A stretch of DNA of 38,993 nt from Alcaligenaceae bacterium (GTDB lineage: Bacteria > Pseudomonadota > Gammaproteobacteria > Burkholderiales > Burkholderiaceae_B), in contig CANCOC010000029.1 of assembly GCA_947379755.1 (NCBI GenBank), positions 1 through 38,993 on the forward strand. The letters run 5' to 3'. Positions 1-7,802 of this stretch are shown here, piece by piece. The stretch's first letter is position 1. Every line of letters starts with the position of its first letter. The notes beneath the pieces were generated by a model, which saw only the letters and a program-made list of their open reading frames with translations, was not told the DNA's origin and ran no database searches. The position numbers and the translations under genes were made by a program.

Positions 1-144
1 CAGTGGACACCCCCCGCTCCACGCTATGAGCGCGGTTACGGCTGGATGTTCTCCAAGCATATCGAGCAGGCCAACGAAGGCTGTGACTTTGACTTTCTTC
101 GCACAGATTTTGGTGCGGCAGTTCCTGAACCTGATATTTATTAA
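1..144 (+). CDS. IlvD/Edd-family dehydratase, C-terminal fragment
   Basis: An open frame enters from the left edge and ends at TAA 142-144, leaving the last 47 residues. The tail has RGYGWMFSKHIEQANEGCDF followed by DFLR and a PEPDIY end. This resembles the C-termini of the dihydroxy-acid/sugar-acid dehydratase (IlvD/Edd) family, whose members use an Fe-S cluster to dehydrate dihydroxy or aldonic acids. The catalytic part lies outside the window, so the substrate cannot be read. The next gene starts 8 bases downstream on the same strand and is an RraA-like protein, which suggests a catabolic operon for sugar acids rather than branched-chain amino acid synthesis. The family call is by recognition of the tail only. 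Confidence 0.6.
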   Translation, partial: QWTPPAPRYERGYGWMFSKHIEQANEGCDFDFLRTDFGAAVPEPDIY

Positions 145-152
145 TTTAAAAC

Positions 153-872
153 ATGTCCACACTCAAAACAGAAACACGCCAGAAACTGATGGAAGTCAGC
201 ACCGCCACGCTTGCAACCTGTTTGTTCAAGCGTGGCTTGCGCAATCAGTTTATTCAGGGCGTCTCGCGGCTGTCCGTCGCTGACAAAAATATGGTCGGTG
301 AGGCCTTTACATTACGTTATATACCTGCCCGCGAAGATCTCAACGGCATCGAAGTGTTTAAAAACCCGTCTCATCCGCAGCGCAAGGCGGTTGAAGATTG
401 CCCGCCGGGGGCTGTGCTGGTGATTGACAGCCGTAAAGATGCACGCGCAGCCTCTGCTGGAGGCATTCTCGTAGGACGGCTCATGGCACGAGGCGTAGCA
501 GGTGTCGTCAGCGACGGAGGCTTTCGTGATTCAACTGAGATTTCGAGGCTTGGCATCCCTGCTTACCACCAGCGTCCCTCGGCACCGACCAACCTGACGC
601 ATCATCAGGCGATCGATATCAATGTGCCGATTGGTTGTGGTGACGCACCGGTTTTTCCTGGCGATATCATTGTGGGTGATGGCGATGGTGCGATTGTCTT
701 ACCCGCCGAGCTTGCCGATGAACTGGCCAGCGAAGCATTTGAAATGACGGTGTTTGAGGATTTTGTGACTGAGCAGGTTAAGAATGGTCACAGCATTACT
801 GGGCTTTATCCCAATACACAACCACAGACAACCGCTGATTTTCAGGCCTGGCGGATCAGGCACGGCCGCTGA
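153..872 (+). CDS. RraA-like protein (HMG/oxaloacetate aldolase-like family)
   Basis: 239 residues of the RraA/4-hydroxy-4-methyl-2-oxoglutarate aldolase fold. The conserved core GGILVGRLMARG is at about 103-114, followed by DGGFRD at 121-126. In class II pyruvate aldolases of this fold, Arg and Asp at the RD pair (R125, D126 here) bind substrate and metal. A second family signature, GDIIVGDGDGAIVLP, follows in the C-terminal half. The ATG is 8 bases after the stop of the upstream dehydratase, with no clear Shine-Dalgarno, so translation may be coupled. At 239 residues it is longer than E. coli RraA (161), as usual for the catabolic RraA-like proteins of this order. I infer a role in sugar-acid or keto-acid breakdown; regulation of RNase E is unlikely. 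Confidence 0.8.
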   Translation: MSTLKTETRQKLMEVSTATLATCLFKRGLRNQFIQGVSRLSVADKNMVGEAFTLRYIPAREDLNGIEVFKNPSHPQRKAVEDCPPGAVLVIDSRKDARAASAGGILVGRLMARGVAGVVSDGGFRDSTEISRLGIPAYHQRPSAPTNLTHHQAIDINVPIGCGDAPVFPGDIIVGDGDGAIVLPAELADELASEAFEMTVFEDFVTEQVKNGHSITGLYPNTQPQTTADFQAWRIRHGR

Positions 873-879
873 AACAGAG

Positions 880-900
880 CGACGGCCAAAGTGGCCGTCG
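880..900 (+). terminator. Hairpin after the RraA-like gene
   Basis: A perfect 9-bp stem (880-888 with 892-900) with a 3-base loop starts 7 bases after the RraA-like stop codon. No T-run follows on either strand, so it could be a Rho-assisted or bidirectional terminator between this gene and the minus-strand tRNA-His, or just an RNA-stabilising hairpin. Confidence 0.4.
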
Positions 901-943
901 GAGCTGGACTTGCAAATACTAAGGGGATACTAAAGAGGGGTGC

Positions 944-1020
944 TGGGGTGACTGACGGGGCTCGAACCCGCGACAACCAGAATCACAATCTGGGACTCTA
1001 CCAACTGAGCTACAGCCACC
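944..1020 (-). tRNA. tRNA-His (GTG)
   Basis: Read on the minus strand this folds as a cloverleaf. The acceptor stem is GGTGGCTG with CAGTCACC, including the extra G at position -1 opposite C73 that identifies histidine tRNAs. The D-arm is AGCTCAGTTGGTAGAG-like, the anticodon stem CCAGA/TCTGG carries the loop TTGTGAT, and the T-arm contains GGTTCGAGCC. The anticodon is GTG. The 3' CCA is encoded at 946-944. It closely matches the E. coli tRNA-His layout. Confidence 0.97.
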
Positions 1021-1068
1021 GCAGGAGTGGAATTCTAGCATGATTGTTAAATTTTTTATTTGGACTCC

Positions 1069-2526
1069 ATGAGCAAGTTTCAAGAAGTGTTTGCTACCTA
1101 CTGGCCCCACATTGTTTTTGTGCTTTCTTTCGTGGCGAGTGCCATCGCAGCCGTGCATGCTGCCATGACCAAACAGGATGTCAGAGCTGCCACAGGCTGG
1201 GTGGCCGTGATCCTGTTTTCCCCGATTTTTGGGGCACTGCTCTATGCCATTGCCGGAATTAACCGCATCCGCAAAGAGCGTGTTTCCCAGCAACGGACCA
1301 GCACCATGTACTCGGAAGAGGTGATTGAACCCTTGCTCGTGCATGATGTCGTGCCTTTTTCCGGGCCGCAGTTCGCGGCATTGAAAATACTGGGTGATCA
1401 TGTAAGTGACTTTCGTCTGTTAGGGCGCAATACGATCAAATTGTTATCAGGAGGCGATGAAACCTATCCAGCCATGCTGGAAGCCATCCGGAGCGCCAGG
1501 CGATCCATTGCCTTGCAAAGTTATATTTTTGATCACGATCAGGTCGGCATGGAGATTGCCCAGGAACTGATCAACGCCAAAAACCGTGGTATCGAAGTCA
1601 GGGTGTTGATTGATGCTGTGGGTTCGCGCTACTCACACCCTCCAATCACAAAAATGCTGGTCAAAGCCGGTGTCACGACAGCCTTGTTCATGCGGCCCGT
1701 AATCGGAATCAAGCTTGTCTATGCAAACTTGCGCAGTCACCGCAAATTGCTGGTGATCGATGGCGTGCACGGTTTGACGGGTGGGATGAATATCCGCGAG
1801 AGTTTTGTCACTGCGATTGCCGGGGATCAGGTCACGCACGACACGCATTTCAAGGTGAGTGGCCCGATCGTGCATCAGTTGATTGTGAATTTTGCCCATG
1901 ACTGGTATTTCACGACAAACGAAAAACTCAGTGGTGAAGACTGGTTTGTAAAAGATATTCCTGATTTTGTACCGGTTGGCGTGCCTCTGCGCTGTGTGCC
2001 TTCTGGGCCTGACAGCACGCTGGGCAATACACATAATATGTTGCTGGGCGCCTTGTCTGTCGCGCAAAAACATGTTCGTATCCAGTCCCCGTACTTTTTG
2101 CCTGATCAGCAGCTGATTGCAGCGCTTTCGACGGCGGCAAGGCGTGGAGTGGTCGTCGATGTAGTGATTCCGGGGGCGAATAATCTCAAGCTGGTGAATG
2201 CAGCGATGTCCGCACAGCTCGATCAGCTGATCCAGACCGGATGCCGAATCTGGCGTGCTTCTGGCACGTTTGATCATTCCAAGCTCTTTACGGTCGATCA
2301 GGCCTGGTCGTACATTGGGTCTTCCAATATCGATCCACGCAGTTTGCGCCTGAACTTTGAACTCGACATCGAGGTGTACGACAAAGCTCTTTCAGGGCAG
2401 CTTGATGCCCGCATGGATGCCACGATCGCCACAGCCACGCTGATCACACTCTCTTCGCTTAACAGGCAGCCTTTCTGGATCAGGCTACGTAATAAGTTCG
2501 TGTGGCTCGCGTCGCCGTACCTCTGA
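1069..2526 (+). CDS. cls: Cardiolipin synthase (phospholipase D superfamily)
   Basis: 485 residues from the ATG at 1069; an in-frame TTG at 1060 would add three residues, and neither start has a convincing Shine-Dalgarno. Two hydrophobic N-terminal segments (about 10-32 and 44-64) anchor it in the inner membrane. Two phospholipase D HKD motifs follow: HRKLLVID at about 224-231, next to GLTGGMNI, and HSKLFTVD near 400, next to GSSNIDPRS. This two-TM plus two-HKD layout is that of ClsA-type cardiolipin synthases, which make cardiolipin by phosphatidyl transfer. The length is normal for the family. The gene is convergent with the next minus-strand gene, with one base between the two stops. Whether it is the main or a secondary cardiolipin synthase cannot be told. 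Confidence 0.9.
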   Translation: MSKFQEVFATYWPHIVFVLSFVASAIAAVHAAMTKQDVRAATGWVAVILFSPIFGALLYAIAGINRIRKERVSQQRTSTMYSEEVIEPLLVHDVVPFSGPQFAALKILGDHVSDFRLLGRNTIKLLSGGDETYPAMLEAIRSARRSIALQSYIFDHDQVGMEIAQELINAKNRGIEVRVLIDAVGSRYSHPPITKMLVKAGVTTALFMRPVIGIKLVYANLRSHRKLLVIDGVHGLTGGMNIRESFVTAIAGDQVTHDTHFKVSGPIVHQLIVNFAHDWYFTTNEKLSGEDWFVKDIPDFVPVGVPLRCVPSGPDSTLGNTHNMLLGALSVAQKHVRIQSPYFLPDQQLIAALSTAARRGVVVDVVIPGANNLKLVNAAMSAQLDQLIQTGCRIWRASGTFDHSKLFTVDQAWSYIGSSNIDPRSLRLNFELDIEVYDKALSGQLDARMDATIATATLITLSSLNRQPFWIRLRNKFVWLASPYL

Positions 2527-2527
2527 G

Positions 2528-4249
2528 CTACTGAAGGCTCAGCGGATCAATATTGGGGTTGGCAGCAGGCGCAATACCTGCACCCTTGATGGCATGCCGG
2601 TTCATGGAGTCCAGGACAATTCCCTGTGCTTTCATGTCTTCGACAAACGTTCTTAAAAATAGCGCGGCAGCTGGCCCCCGGTTTTTAGGGATCCCCATTG
2701 CCTGCCTAATCACCATGAAACGTTCATTGAGCATCCGCACGCCTTTGACCTCGCGTGTGTCGGCTTCTAACTGTTGCCTGACGCCCGCAGCAACCTCGAT
2801 GCCTTGCTCAAGGAAGTTCGGCACAACAGCCTGGGAGGAGGCTGCGCGCATAATTTCAGCCTGCTTGAGGTGGCGAGTGAGAAACAGGTCATAGGCACTG
2901 CCTTTACCAACCACTACGCGGTTTTGTTTTGCGTCGACTTGAGCATTGTTTTGAATGGGGGAGTCGTCACGCACAAGATAGTAGCCCTCGATCAGAACGT
3001 ATGCTTCGGTAAATGCAATCTCCTTGCCACGCTCGGGATCGACAGCAAAAAAACCAATGTCTGCACGACCCGACTCAATCGTTGCGACAGACTTGCCGGC
3101 AGTTTCGTTGACAACCAGCTCGACCGGTACGCCTAGCCGTTTGCCGAGCTGATGGGCGAGGTCGATGGAAATGCCGGCAGGTTTTCCCTGTGCGTCCAGA
3201 TTGGCAAGGACTGGATTGCCCAAATTGATTGAGGCGCGCAGCACCCCAGTCGGAGCAAAAGCTTGAATGATTTCTGGTTGCATGGTGGGCGTCTCTTGTG
3301 GGCGGGTGATGCGACTCTGGGCGTCGCTTAATGCGTGTGTTGTTGGCGTGCCGTTAGATGGCAGCTCTGCAGTGAGCGGACGCTTGTCCGACGGGGCCGC
3401 TGTCGCCGCGCAGCCGGCTGACGCAATCATGATGCTCAGAATCGCCAGCCATTGGGTGATGCTGAGGTGTTCTTTCAAGATCAGGCTCGCCGTGACTGCA
3501 CCGATAACAGGTTCCATTGTCAGCATCATCCCAAATGTTCGTGTCGGCAGACCCTTGAGTGCGATCATCTCAAGCGTATAAGGTAATGCGCTCGAGAGTA
3601 CCCCGATACCGAGCCCTGCGACAAGAAGTCTCGGATCAAGCAGGGAAGTCCCTGCCTGGGCAATACCAAAAGGCAGCACGAGCAGGGCTGCCGTCAGCAG
3701 TCCAAGAGAAGTCGCCTGTCCGGGAACAAGATCACCCAGGCGCTTGCCAGACAGGATATAGAGTGCCCAGAAGACTCCTCCTGTCAGTGCAAAGCACACC
3801 CCGACGGGGTCGAGTGGTGTGTCCATTTCCTGCTGGGGTAAGAGCAGCAACAGACCCAGGGCAGCCAGTCCGATCCAGACATAGTCGATGGCTTTGCGGG
3901 AGAGCCATGCCGCCAGCAGCAAGGGCCCTGTGAGTTCAATGGCGATGGCAACCCCGAGCGGAAGTGTGCGCAAAGAGAGATAGAACGTCAGGTTCATGCC
4001 GGCGATCGCCGCCGCGTACAAGAATATCTTTCCCATCGCCGACCTGTTCAGTGACAAACGCCAGGGTCGGTGCCAGAGCAGTAAAAACATTGCACCGATC
4101 ACGATCCGGTAGGTCGTGGTGCCGGACGCCCCGATTGCCGGAAACAGGGTTTTTGCGAAGGATGTTCCAACGCAAAGCGAAATAATTGCACCGAGCAAGG
4201 CGAGGATGGGTAAAAGAATTTGGCGCAGTGGATGTTGTAGTTGTTGCAT
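2528..4249 (-). CDS. EamA/RhtA-like exporter fused to a solute-binding domain
   Basis: A single 573-residue frame joins two proteins that are normally separate. Residues 1-290 are a ten-helix drug/metabolite transporter of the EamA/RhtA type, with two repeated halves; this family exports amino acids or other small metabolites. Residues 291-322 are a hydrophilic Pro/Thr/Ser-rich linker. Residues 323-573 form a family-3 solute-binding domain, beginning MQPEIIQAFAPTGVLRASI and containing VELVVNETAGKS and GRADIGFFAVDPERG. No signal peptide precedes the binding domain. In characterised ten-helix EamA proteins both ends are cytoplasmic, which would put this domain inside the cell. An internal ATG at 3283 with a weak AAGAGA-type ribosome site could give a separate 252-residue product. 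The frame is intact throughout. The call of two domains is firm; the function of the fusion is unknown. Confidence 0.85.
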   Translation of the reverse strand: MQQLQHPLRQILLPILALLGAIISLCVGTSFAKTLFPAIGASGTTTYRIVIGAMFLLLWHRPWRLSLNRSAMGKIFLYAAAIAGMNLTFYLSLRTLPLGVAIAIELTGPLLLAAWLSRKAIDYVWIGLAALGLLLLLPQQEMDTPLDPVGVCFALTGGVFWALYILSGKRLGDLVPGQATSLGLLTAALLVLPFGIAQAGTSLLDPRLLVAGLGIGVLSSALPYTLEMIALKGLPTRTFGMMLTMEPVIGAVTASLILKEHLSITQWLAILSIMIASAGCAATAAPSDKRPLTAELPSNGTPTTHALSDAQSRITRPQETPTMQPEIIQAFAPTGVLRASINLGNPVLANLDAQGKPAGISIDLAHQLGKRLGVPVELVVNETAGKSVATIESGRADIGFFAVDPERGKEIAFTEAYVLIEGYYLVRDDSPIQNNAQVDAKQNRVVVGKGSAYDLFLTRHLKQAEIMRAASSQAVVPNFLEQGIEVAAGVRQQLEADTREVKGVRMLNERFMVIRQAMGIPKNRGPAAALFLRTFVEDMKAQGIVLDSMNRHAIKGAGIAPAANPNIDPLSLQ

Positions 4250-4452
4250 CGGGCAGAAAGATGTTGTGGCGAAAGGCAGGGTTCATCGCGCAGGCCATTA
4301 CAACATGAGCAACTGGTGACTGTGTAACAGTGCTACGGCCGGGCTTTAACACTCCTATAATCAAGGAAATCGCTCAAAGCGCTATTTGACTTGCTGGCCG
4401 TGCCTCACCGGTCTGCCCTTTTGTTCAGCATTTACCAGAGTTGATTCTTTAT

Positions 4453-5259
4453 ATGATCCATCGGAATTTAGTTAAAAACACAGTCCTTTCCCTGCTGCTG
4501 TCAGGTGTCTGTGCCTTGTCTAGCGCACAGACCAAACCCGCCGGTTCAATGGCCGCGGTCAATGGCGTGGCGATCCCAGAGGCCTTGCTTGAACAAAATG
4601 TACGGGCCAATATCGCCCAGGGGCAGAAAGACTCGCCTGAATTGCGCCAGGTACTCAAAGATGAGCTGATTAATCGCGAAATCCTGGCTCAGGAGTCCGG
4701 CCGTCTGGGTCTGGATAAAACTCCGGATGCGCAGACACAGTGGGCGCAGGTGCGTCAGACTTTTCTGGTTGAACTCCTGCTCAACGACTACATGAAGCGC
4801 AATCCGATTACCGATGCCGATGTCAAGGCTGAATATGATCGTCAGCTTGTCGCGATGAACGGAGCAGAGCAATTCAAGCTCAGTCTGATGGTGCTGCCAA
4901 CCGAGGACGAGGCCAAGGCCGTTCTGGCTCGTTTGCGCAAGGGCGAAGCATTTGCCAAGCTGGCGACTGAAAAGTCCATTGATCCAAGCAAAAAAGACGG
5001 CGGCAGCATTGGCTGGGTGGTACCTGGCCAGATTCTGCCCGCTATTGCCAACGTTATGGTCAATCTGAGCAAGGGTGGTCTGGTTGCTGCACCGATTCAG
5101 ACCCAGGCAGGCTGGAACATCATCAAGCTTGAAGACAAGCGGCCCTTCAAGGCACCGACTCTGGCCGAAAGCCAGAACGAAATTCGTCAGCTCCTGGTAC
5201 AAAAACAGCGCTTTGAGTATGTGAAAAAGCTCAGGGATGCCGCCAAGGTGGCGCAATAA
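4453..5259 (+). CDS. Secreted parvulin-type peptidyl-prolyl isomerase
   Basis: 268 residues from the ATG at 4453; an in-frame TTG at 4441 would add four. The N-terminus is a signal peptide: basic MIHRNLVKN, a hydrophobic run, and a probable cut after ALSSAQ. Residues about 35-125 form a helical SurA/PrsA-like chaperone segment. A parvulin (PpiC) domain follows, with FAKLATEKSIDPSKKDGGSI and the late GWNIIKLEDKRPF signature. Such proteins catalyse prolyl isomerisation and help fold exported proteins in the periplasm. A perfect TATAAT lies at 4356-4361 in the leader, but no matching -35 was found. Downstream is a minus-strand tRNA-Arg. The PpiC family assignment is secure, the client proteins are unknown. 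Confidence 0.88.
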   Translation: MIHRNLVKNTVLSLLLSGVCALSSAQTKPAGSMAAVNGVAIPEALLEQNVRANIAQGQKDSPELRQVLKDELINREILAQESGRLGLDKTPDAQTQWAQVRQTFLVELLLNDYMKRNPITDADVKAEYDRQLVAMNGAEQFKLSLMVLPTEDEAKAVLARLRKGEAFAKLATEKSIDPSKKDGGSIGWVVPGQILPAIANVMVNLSKGGLVAAPIQTQAGWNIIKLEDKRPFKAPTLAESQNEIRQLLVQKQRFEYVKKLRDAAKVAQ

Positions 5260-5337
5260 GCAATTTTTGAAGTGGGTCTGGGGGTGTTGGTGGCCCCAGG
5301 TCCTGTGAGCACGGTGGGGCTGCACTTGGTGCGTTCT

Positions 5338-5414
5338 TGGTGCCCCCGGCGAGAATCGAACTCACAACCACCCGCTTAGAAGGCGGGTGCTCTATCCAAT
5401 TGAGCTACGGGGAC
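5338..5414 (-). tRNA. tRNA-Arg (TCT)
   Basis: The minus strand folds as a cloverleaf. The acceptor stem GTCCCCG pairs with CGGGGGC, followed by discriminator A and an encoded CCA at 5340-5338. The D-arm contains AGCTCAATTGGATAGAGC. The anticodon stem CCCGC/GCGGG carries the loop CTTCTAA, giving anticodon TCT (reads AGA and AGG). The T-arm contains GTTCGATTC. All invariant positions look intact. Confidence 0.97.
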
Positions 5415-5466
5415 ACTTCGAGGCGCTATTCTAACCATCTTTTGTTTTCCATTGTATTGTGTAGGT

Positions 5467-6093
5467 ATGTCACAACTTTTTGTCGTTCATCCAGAGAACC
5501 CTCAAGCCCGTTTGATCAAGCAGGCTGCCCAGCTTTTGCATAATGGCGGGCTGATCGCGATTCCGACCGACTCCAGCTATGCCGTGGTCGCTCGCCTCGA
5601 CGACAAGGCTGCTGCTGATGGCTTGCGCCGCCTGCGTGGACTCGATGAGCGCCATCATCTGACGGTGTTGTGCCGGGATCTTGCTGCAATCAGTCAGTTT
5701 GCACGTGTCGATAATGCACAATACCGCTTGCTCAAACTCGCCACACCCGGTCCATGGACCTTCATTCTGGAAGCCTCTCGCGAGGTACCCCGCAGAGTGT
5801 CCCACCCTTCGCGCAAGACCATTGGCATCCGTGTGCCGGATCACCCAGTGACGCGTGCCTTGCTTGAGGCGGCCGATACGCCACTGCTGTCGACCACACT
5901 GATTCCCGAAAATGCGGAAGAACCGCTCAATGATCCAGAAGCGATTCGTGAGCGCTACCAGCATGTGTTGGCAGCAGTCATTGATGCTGGAAGCTGTTTG
6001 CTTGAGCCGACCACCGTAATTGACCTGACAGGCGCCAGTCCCGAAGTTGTGCGCAGAGGCCGGGGTGACCCCGCCGCGCTGGGTCTGGCCTGA
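5467..6093 (+). CDS. yciO: YciO-like protein of the Sua5/YciO/YrdC family
   Basis: 208 residues from the ATG at 5467, which follows a GTAGGT ribosome site; a TTG at 5452 would add five residues. The sequence follows E. coli YciO closely from the start: MSQLFVVHPENPQ, then IPTDSSYAVV, a TPGPWTFIL segment, KTIGIRVPDHP and PTTVIDLTG. The Sua5/YrdC relatives make the threonylcarbamoyl-AMP intermediate of the t6A modification in tRNAs; the YciO branch is distinct and its role is less certain. The residues follow the YciO pattern, so I do not call it tsaC. The next gene, an M50 protease, starts 20 bases downstream. Confidence 0.88.
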   Translation: MSQLFVVHPENPQARLIKQAAQLLHNGGLIAIPTDSSYAVVARLDDKAAADGLRRLRGLDERHHLTVLCRDLAAISQFARVDNAQYRLLKLATPGPWTFILEASREVPRRVSHPSRKTIGIRVPDHPVTRALLEAADTPLLSTTLIPENAEEPLNDPEAIRERYQHVLAAVIDAGSCLLEPTTVIDLTGASPEVVRRGRGDPAALGLA

Positions 6094-6113
6094 CGACTTC
6101 TTTGACTGAACCT

Positions 6114-6761
6114 ATGAACGATATCATCCAGACCATTGCGCTTTACGCTTTTCCGGTCATCTTTGCCATTACGCTGCACGAGGCGGCACATGGCTATATC
6201 GCCAGGATGTTCGGAGATCCGACAGCCACGCTGGCTGGTCGCGTGAGTCTGAACCCCATGCGTCACATCGACCCGATCGGGACCATTGTTGTACCGGTTG
6301 GTATTCTGATTGCCTCCAAGCTGATGGGTGGTCCGCCATTGCTCTTTGGCTGGGCCAAGCCTGTGCCTGTGGATTTTGGGCGCTTGCGACGCCCCAAGCA
6401 GGATATGCTGTGGGTCGCTCTTGCGGGGCCTGCTGCCAATCTCCTGATGGCCATTCTCTGGGCGATTGTCCTGAGGCTGCTCTTTGAAAGCGGAGAGCGT
6501 GAGGGTTTCTGGTTTGAAATGCCACTGGTTGGAATTCAGATTAACTTAGTGTTGATGGCGCTCAATTTATTGCCAATCCTGCCTCTGGATGGCGGCAGAG
6601 TGCTCTTTAGTCTCTTGCCCAACCGGTTTGCCTACAAATACGGACGTATGGAGCCGTATGGCATGCTGATTGTCATTGCCTTGCTGGCAACGGGCAGTCT
6701 ATGGGTCATTCTTGAGCCTGTCATGGCACTTGGGCAGGGAATTATCCGACTTTTTCTATAG
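6114..6761 (+). CDS. Site-2-type membrane zinc metalloprotease (M50)
   Basis: 215 residues from the ATG at 6114 (a TTG at 6102 would add four). The zinc-binding motif HEAAH is at 22-26 inside the first membrane helix. The third ligand lies in the NLLPILPLDGGR segment (Asp about 159), the counterpart of the NPDG motif. About five to six hydrophobic segments span the chain, with no PDZ or CBS domain. This compact form matches the YwhC/SpoIVFB-like site-2 protease branch, which cuts substrates within the membrane. Its substrate is unknown. It lies between yciO and dapA on the same strand, as a likely co-transcribed housekeeping gene. Confidence 0.9.
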   Translation: MNDIIQTIALYAFPVIFAITLHEAAHGYIARMFGDPTATLAGRVSLNPMRHIDPIGTIVVPVGILIASKLMGGPPLLFGWAKPVPVDFGRLRRPKQDMLWVALAGPAANLLMAILWAIVLRLLFESGEREGFWFEMPLVGIQINLVLMALNLLPILPLDGGRVLFSLLPNRFAYKYGRMEPYGMLIVIALLATGSLWVILEPVMALGQGIIRLFL

Positions 6762-6892
6762 TGAACAGCCGGTTTAGGCCGATAAAAGTGACAAGTGGTT
6801 TCAGTCAACCTTATTTCACTCACAATCCGGTAAACTTGCGGCTTATTTAATCTTGGTGCAATTGCGCCTGCTTACGCGTCCTGGATCCATCT

Positions 6893-7801
6893 ATGGCATC
6901 GTCGATTTCATCTACTCAAGGCCCCCGGTTTCAGGGGAGTATGGTTGCACTGGTTACGCCCATGCATCCCGATGGCAGTCTGGACTATGACAGCTACCGG
7001 TCACTCATCGACTGGCACGCCAAAGAAGGCACCGATGCCCTGGTCGTAGTCGGGACTTCCGGTGAGTCACCAACCGTTGATGTGGACGAGCATGCTGAGC
7101 TGATTCGTGTGGCTGTAACGCATGCTGCCGGTCGCATGCCCGTGATTGCAGGTGTCGGTGCAAACTCGACACGTGAAGCGATTCATCTGGCTGAACATGC
7201 GCGCAGCCTGGGTGCGGATGCAGCCTTGTCTGTGGTGCCTTATTACAACAAGCCTTCGCAAGAGGGCATGTACCAGCATTTCAAAACGATCCAGGAAGCG
7301 GTCGATATACCGACGATTCTGTATAACGTTCCGGGTCGTACGGTTGCAGATCTTGCACACGAAACGGTTCTGCGTCTGGCGCAGGTCCCAGGGATTGTTG
7401 CCATTAAAGATGCAACAGGCGACATCGGTCGCGGCGCATTGCTGATCCGCGATGTCCCTGCACACTTCCAGGTGCTCAGTGGTGATGACGCGACAGCGGC
7501 CGCCCTGATTTTGCTGGGTGGTCACGGCAATATTTCCGTCACGGCTAACATCGCGCCACGCGCCATGCATGACTTGTGTGTGGCCGCCGCAGCGGGCAAT
7601 ATCGCGCGCGTACATGAAGTCAATCGTCTCCTGGGTCCCTTGAACAAACTGCTGTTTGTTGAGGGCAACCCGGTTCCGGTCAAGTGGGCCTTGGCACAGA
7701 TGGGACGCATTCCAAGCGGGTTGCGTCTGCCTTTGGTCGAGCTCAGTACTCAGTTTCACGCGCCGTTGCGCGCAGCGTTGGTTCAGGCGGGGTTGCTTTG
7801 A
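6893..7801 (+). CDS. dapA: 4-hydroxy-tetrahydrodipicolinate synthase
   Basis: 302 residues, a TIM-barrel aldolase of the DHDPS/NAL family. It condenses pyruvate with aspartate semialdehyde at the branch point to lysine and meso-diaminopimelate. Visible active-site elements are the GTSGESPT loop (Thr about 55), Tyr144 and Arg149 in YNVPGRT, and the Schiff-base Lys172 in AIKDATGD. The length is normal. bamC begins one base after the TGA stop, a pairing common in proteobacteria, and the two are probably translated together. The 131-base leader before it contains no clear regulatory motif that I can support. Confidence 0.97.
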   Translation: MASSISSTQGPRFQGSMVALVTPMHPDGSLDYDSYRSLIDWHAKEGTDALVVVGTSGESPTVDVDEHAELIRVAVTHAAGRMPVIAGVGANSTREAIHLAEHARSLGADAALSVVPYYNKPSQEGMYQHFKTIQEAVDIPTILYNVPGRTVADLAHETVLRLAQVPGIVAIKDATGDIGRGALLIRDVPAHFQVLSGDDATAAALILLGGHGNISVTANIAPRAMHDLCVAAAAGNIARVHEVNRLLGPLNKLLFVEGNPVPVKWALAQMGRIPSGLRLPLVELSTQFHAPLRAALVQAGLL

Positions 7802-7802
7802 T

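Noticed and set aside
919-1401. Minus-strand open frame across the tRNA-His
   Set aside because: It reads through an intact tRNA gene and the start of the cardiolipin synthase gene; not a protein gene.
1633-2277. 214-codon open frame on the minus strand
   Set aside because: It is antisense to cardiolipin synthase between its HKD motifs and resembles no family.
4356-4361. TATAAT as promoter of the parvulin gene
   Set aside because: The -10 is perfect, but no -35-like sequence lies 16-18 bases upstream, so I do not list it as a promoter.
4546-5325. 259-codon open frame on the minus strand
   Set aside because: It is antisense to the secreted parvulin, which has a signal peptide and clear domain motifs. 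The antisense product has no recognisable domain.
5260-5337. GC-rich hairpin CTGGGG/CCCCAG between the parvulin and tRNA-Arg genes
   Set aside because: The stem is short, the loop large and there is no T-run on either strand.
6853-6859. A further TTGGTGC copy upstream of dapA, as in the NtrC-like cluster
   Set aside because: It is single, has no dyad partner and no sigma-54 promoter near it. A chance match of seven bases is likely.
7067-7759. 230-codon open frame on the minus strand
   Set aside because: It lies fully inside dapA, whose active-site residues are all present; it is a shadow of codon bias.
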